Part shown: one piece after another, positions 4,858 through 5,774 of the stretch | Layout: each line of letters opens with the position of its first letter | Position numbering within the stretch: position 1 is the first letter of the stretch | Assembly: GCA_017428805.1 (NCBI GenBank) | Contig: JAFRQC010000136.1 | Span: 1 to 5,774 of the forward strand | Length of the DNA: 5,774 nt | DNA from: Prevotella sp. | GTDB taxonomy: Bacteria; Bacteroidota; Bacteroidia; Bacteroidales; Bacteroidaceae | Direction: 5' to 3' | Notes under the pieces: generated by a model | Database searches by the model: none | Seen by the model: the letters and a program-made list of their open reading frames with translations, nothing else | Told to the model about the DNA's origin: nothing | Program-made: the position numbers and the translations under genes

Positions 4858-5774
4858 ATGAATATGAAGAAGACTATTATCACTATTCTGCTCGCCCTTG
4901 TCACAGTGGCTGGTTGGGCACAGAAGAACGGGGAGACTATTTGGAACGATGTGGTCATGGGCTACCCCAACCAACCTGTTATCAAAATAGCGAGGGTGGC
5001 CATGTATGGAGACCGCACGGACGTGGCCCTGCATATCAGCCTCCAAAAAGGACGGCAGATAGGCTTTGTACAGGGAACTGCCCTGAAAGCCGGCGGCAAG
5101 GAATACGCTGTGAAGGATGCTACAGTCATCAAGATTGGTGAGCCATACACGTTGACTGAAGACACGCTGAATCTGGTGATGACGTTTGAACCCTTGCCGA
5201 CAGAAACGAAGAGGTTTGATTTCGTGTCGCCCGACGGCTTGCAGCTGCTGAACATTCACAGTATCGACAATCTGCCGGAGGGCATCACGGACACTTACTG
5301 GCGTGACGATGCGACGGGCGACTGGCTGATAGGATTTGCTGAGAAGCACGTCATATATAACAACAAGGTGCGGGATATTGCTGCCCAGACGGAGAAGAAA
5401 AACACCTACACTCTGACGCTTGACGACGGTACAACCGTCAAGGTCGGTAAAATGAAAAAAGGCAAGCGCAGCATCACCGTCGGCAAGGAGAAACCAGTGG
5501 CGTGCAGCCCTATCGTTACGGCAGCATTGCCTGACTATCCGACAAAAGACATGCGCAAAGGCTTTATCGACAACGGCTACAAAAAGACGGACAGCGTGAC
5601 CATCATCGGATGGCTGAAGGATATGCCGGAGCAGGCATGGAAGAAAGGAAAAGAGTTTGAGGTTCACGTCAACAACATCTTTACCGATGAACAAGAGAGT
5701 ACTTACGCCATGATGGACTCGCTCGGACGCTTCACCATGAAGATGCCGCTGCTCAACACGTCGCAGGTGTTTCT
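4858..5774 (+). CDS. secreted protein, probable TlpA-type thioredoxin-like family, N-terminal part (3' end outside window)
   Basis: The frame is open from ATG 4858 to the window edge, giving 305 codons and no stop. Residues 1-21 are a Sec signal peptide (M-N-M-K-K-T, a hydrophobic core, then A-G-W-A before Q22), so the protein is periplasmic or outside. A second ATG at 4864 starts at M-K-K and is equally good. The N-terminal 165 residues look beta-rich, with W29-N-D-V-V-M-G-Y and a region E-Y-A-V-K-D-A-T-V-I-K. Later come D245-S-V-T-I-I-G-W-L-K-D-M-P, N272-N-I-F-T and M286-D-S-L-G-R-F, which I associate with the N-terminal part of long Prevotella proteins annotated as TlpA family disulfide reductases. 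The CxxC motif that would prove this is not in the window, and the only cysteine seen is C216. An alternative is an uncharacterised secreted beta-sandwich protein. Confidence 0.75.
   Translation, partial: MNMKKTIITILLALVTVAGWAQKNGETIWNDVVMGYPNQPVIKIARVAMYGDRTDVALHISLQKGRQIGFVQGTALKAGGKEYAVKDATVIKIGEPYTLTEDTLNLVMTFEPLPTETKRFDFVSPDGLQLLNIHSIDNLPEGITDTYWRDDATGDWLIGFAEKHVIYNNKVRDIAAQTEKKNTYTLTLDDGTTVKVGKMKKGKRSITVGKEKPVACSPIVTAALPDYPTKDMRKGFIDNGYKKTDSVTIIGWLKDMPEQAWKKGKEFEVHVNNIFTDEQESTYAMMDSLGRFTMKMPLLNTSQVF

Noticed and set aside
4843..5694. 283-codon open frame on the - strand opposite the secreted protein
   Set aside because: The + strand frame starts with a clean signal peptide and stays open for over 900 bp to the window edge. 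The antisense product has no signal, domain or plausible start context.

Overview
The window looks like a piece of a Bacteroidales chromosome, most likely Prevotella/Segatella or a close relative. Three things suggest this: exact matches to the Bacteroidetes -7 promoter element (TAnnTTTG) just ahead of two gene groups, weak or absent Shine-Dalgarno sequences, and the protein families present (EFR1-type ferredoxin, flavodoxin lipoprotein with a sorting-like tail, DUF3791/DUF3990 genes, TlpA-type secreted protein). The assignment is inference from composition and families, not from a marker gene.

Region by region. Positions 1-135 are the last 44 codons of an ISL3-type transposase, so an insertion sequence runs off the left edge. 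Positions 136-418 are AT-rich and non-coding. They hold a candidate IS end, a perfect 13-bp tandem duplication and a cluster of three TGTTAC half-sites that looks like an operator. Positions 419-1210 encode a flavodoxin plus two-[4Fe-4S] ferredoxin fusion (EFR1 family). A Bacteroidetes promoter at about 1301 then serves a two-gene operon: a lipoprotein with flavodoxin and cyclophilin-like domains (1334-2515), followed 4 bp later by a lipoprotein alpha/beta hydrolase with a Cys nucleophile (2520-3653). A second promoter at about 3670 drives three tightly coupled small genes, DUF3791 - DUF3990 - DUF3791 (3702-4630), which look like a toxin-antitoxin-type cassette built around an ADP-ribosyltransferase-fold protein. 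Positions 4631-4857 contain no gene but hold a strikingly regular nested inverted repeat (about 4686-4802), predicted to fold as one long interrupted RNA arm. It is followed by a secreted, probably TlpA-type protein that runs off the right edge (4858 onward).

Functionally, the first half suggests electron-transfer and envelope redox or detoxification chemistry: a cytoplasmic flavin/Fe-S protein next to two envelope lipoproteins, one probably binding FMN and one hydrolytic. The second half is a compact accessory cassette. The two items most worth following up are the three-gene DUF3791/DUF3990 cassette and the unassigned structured element at 4686-4802.
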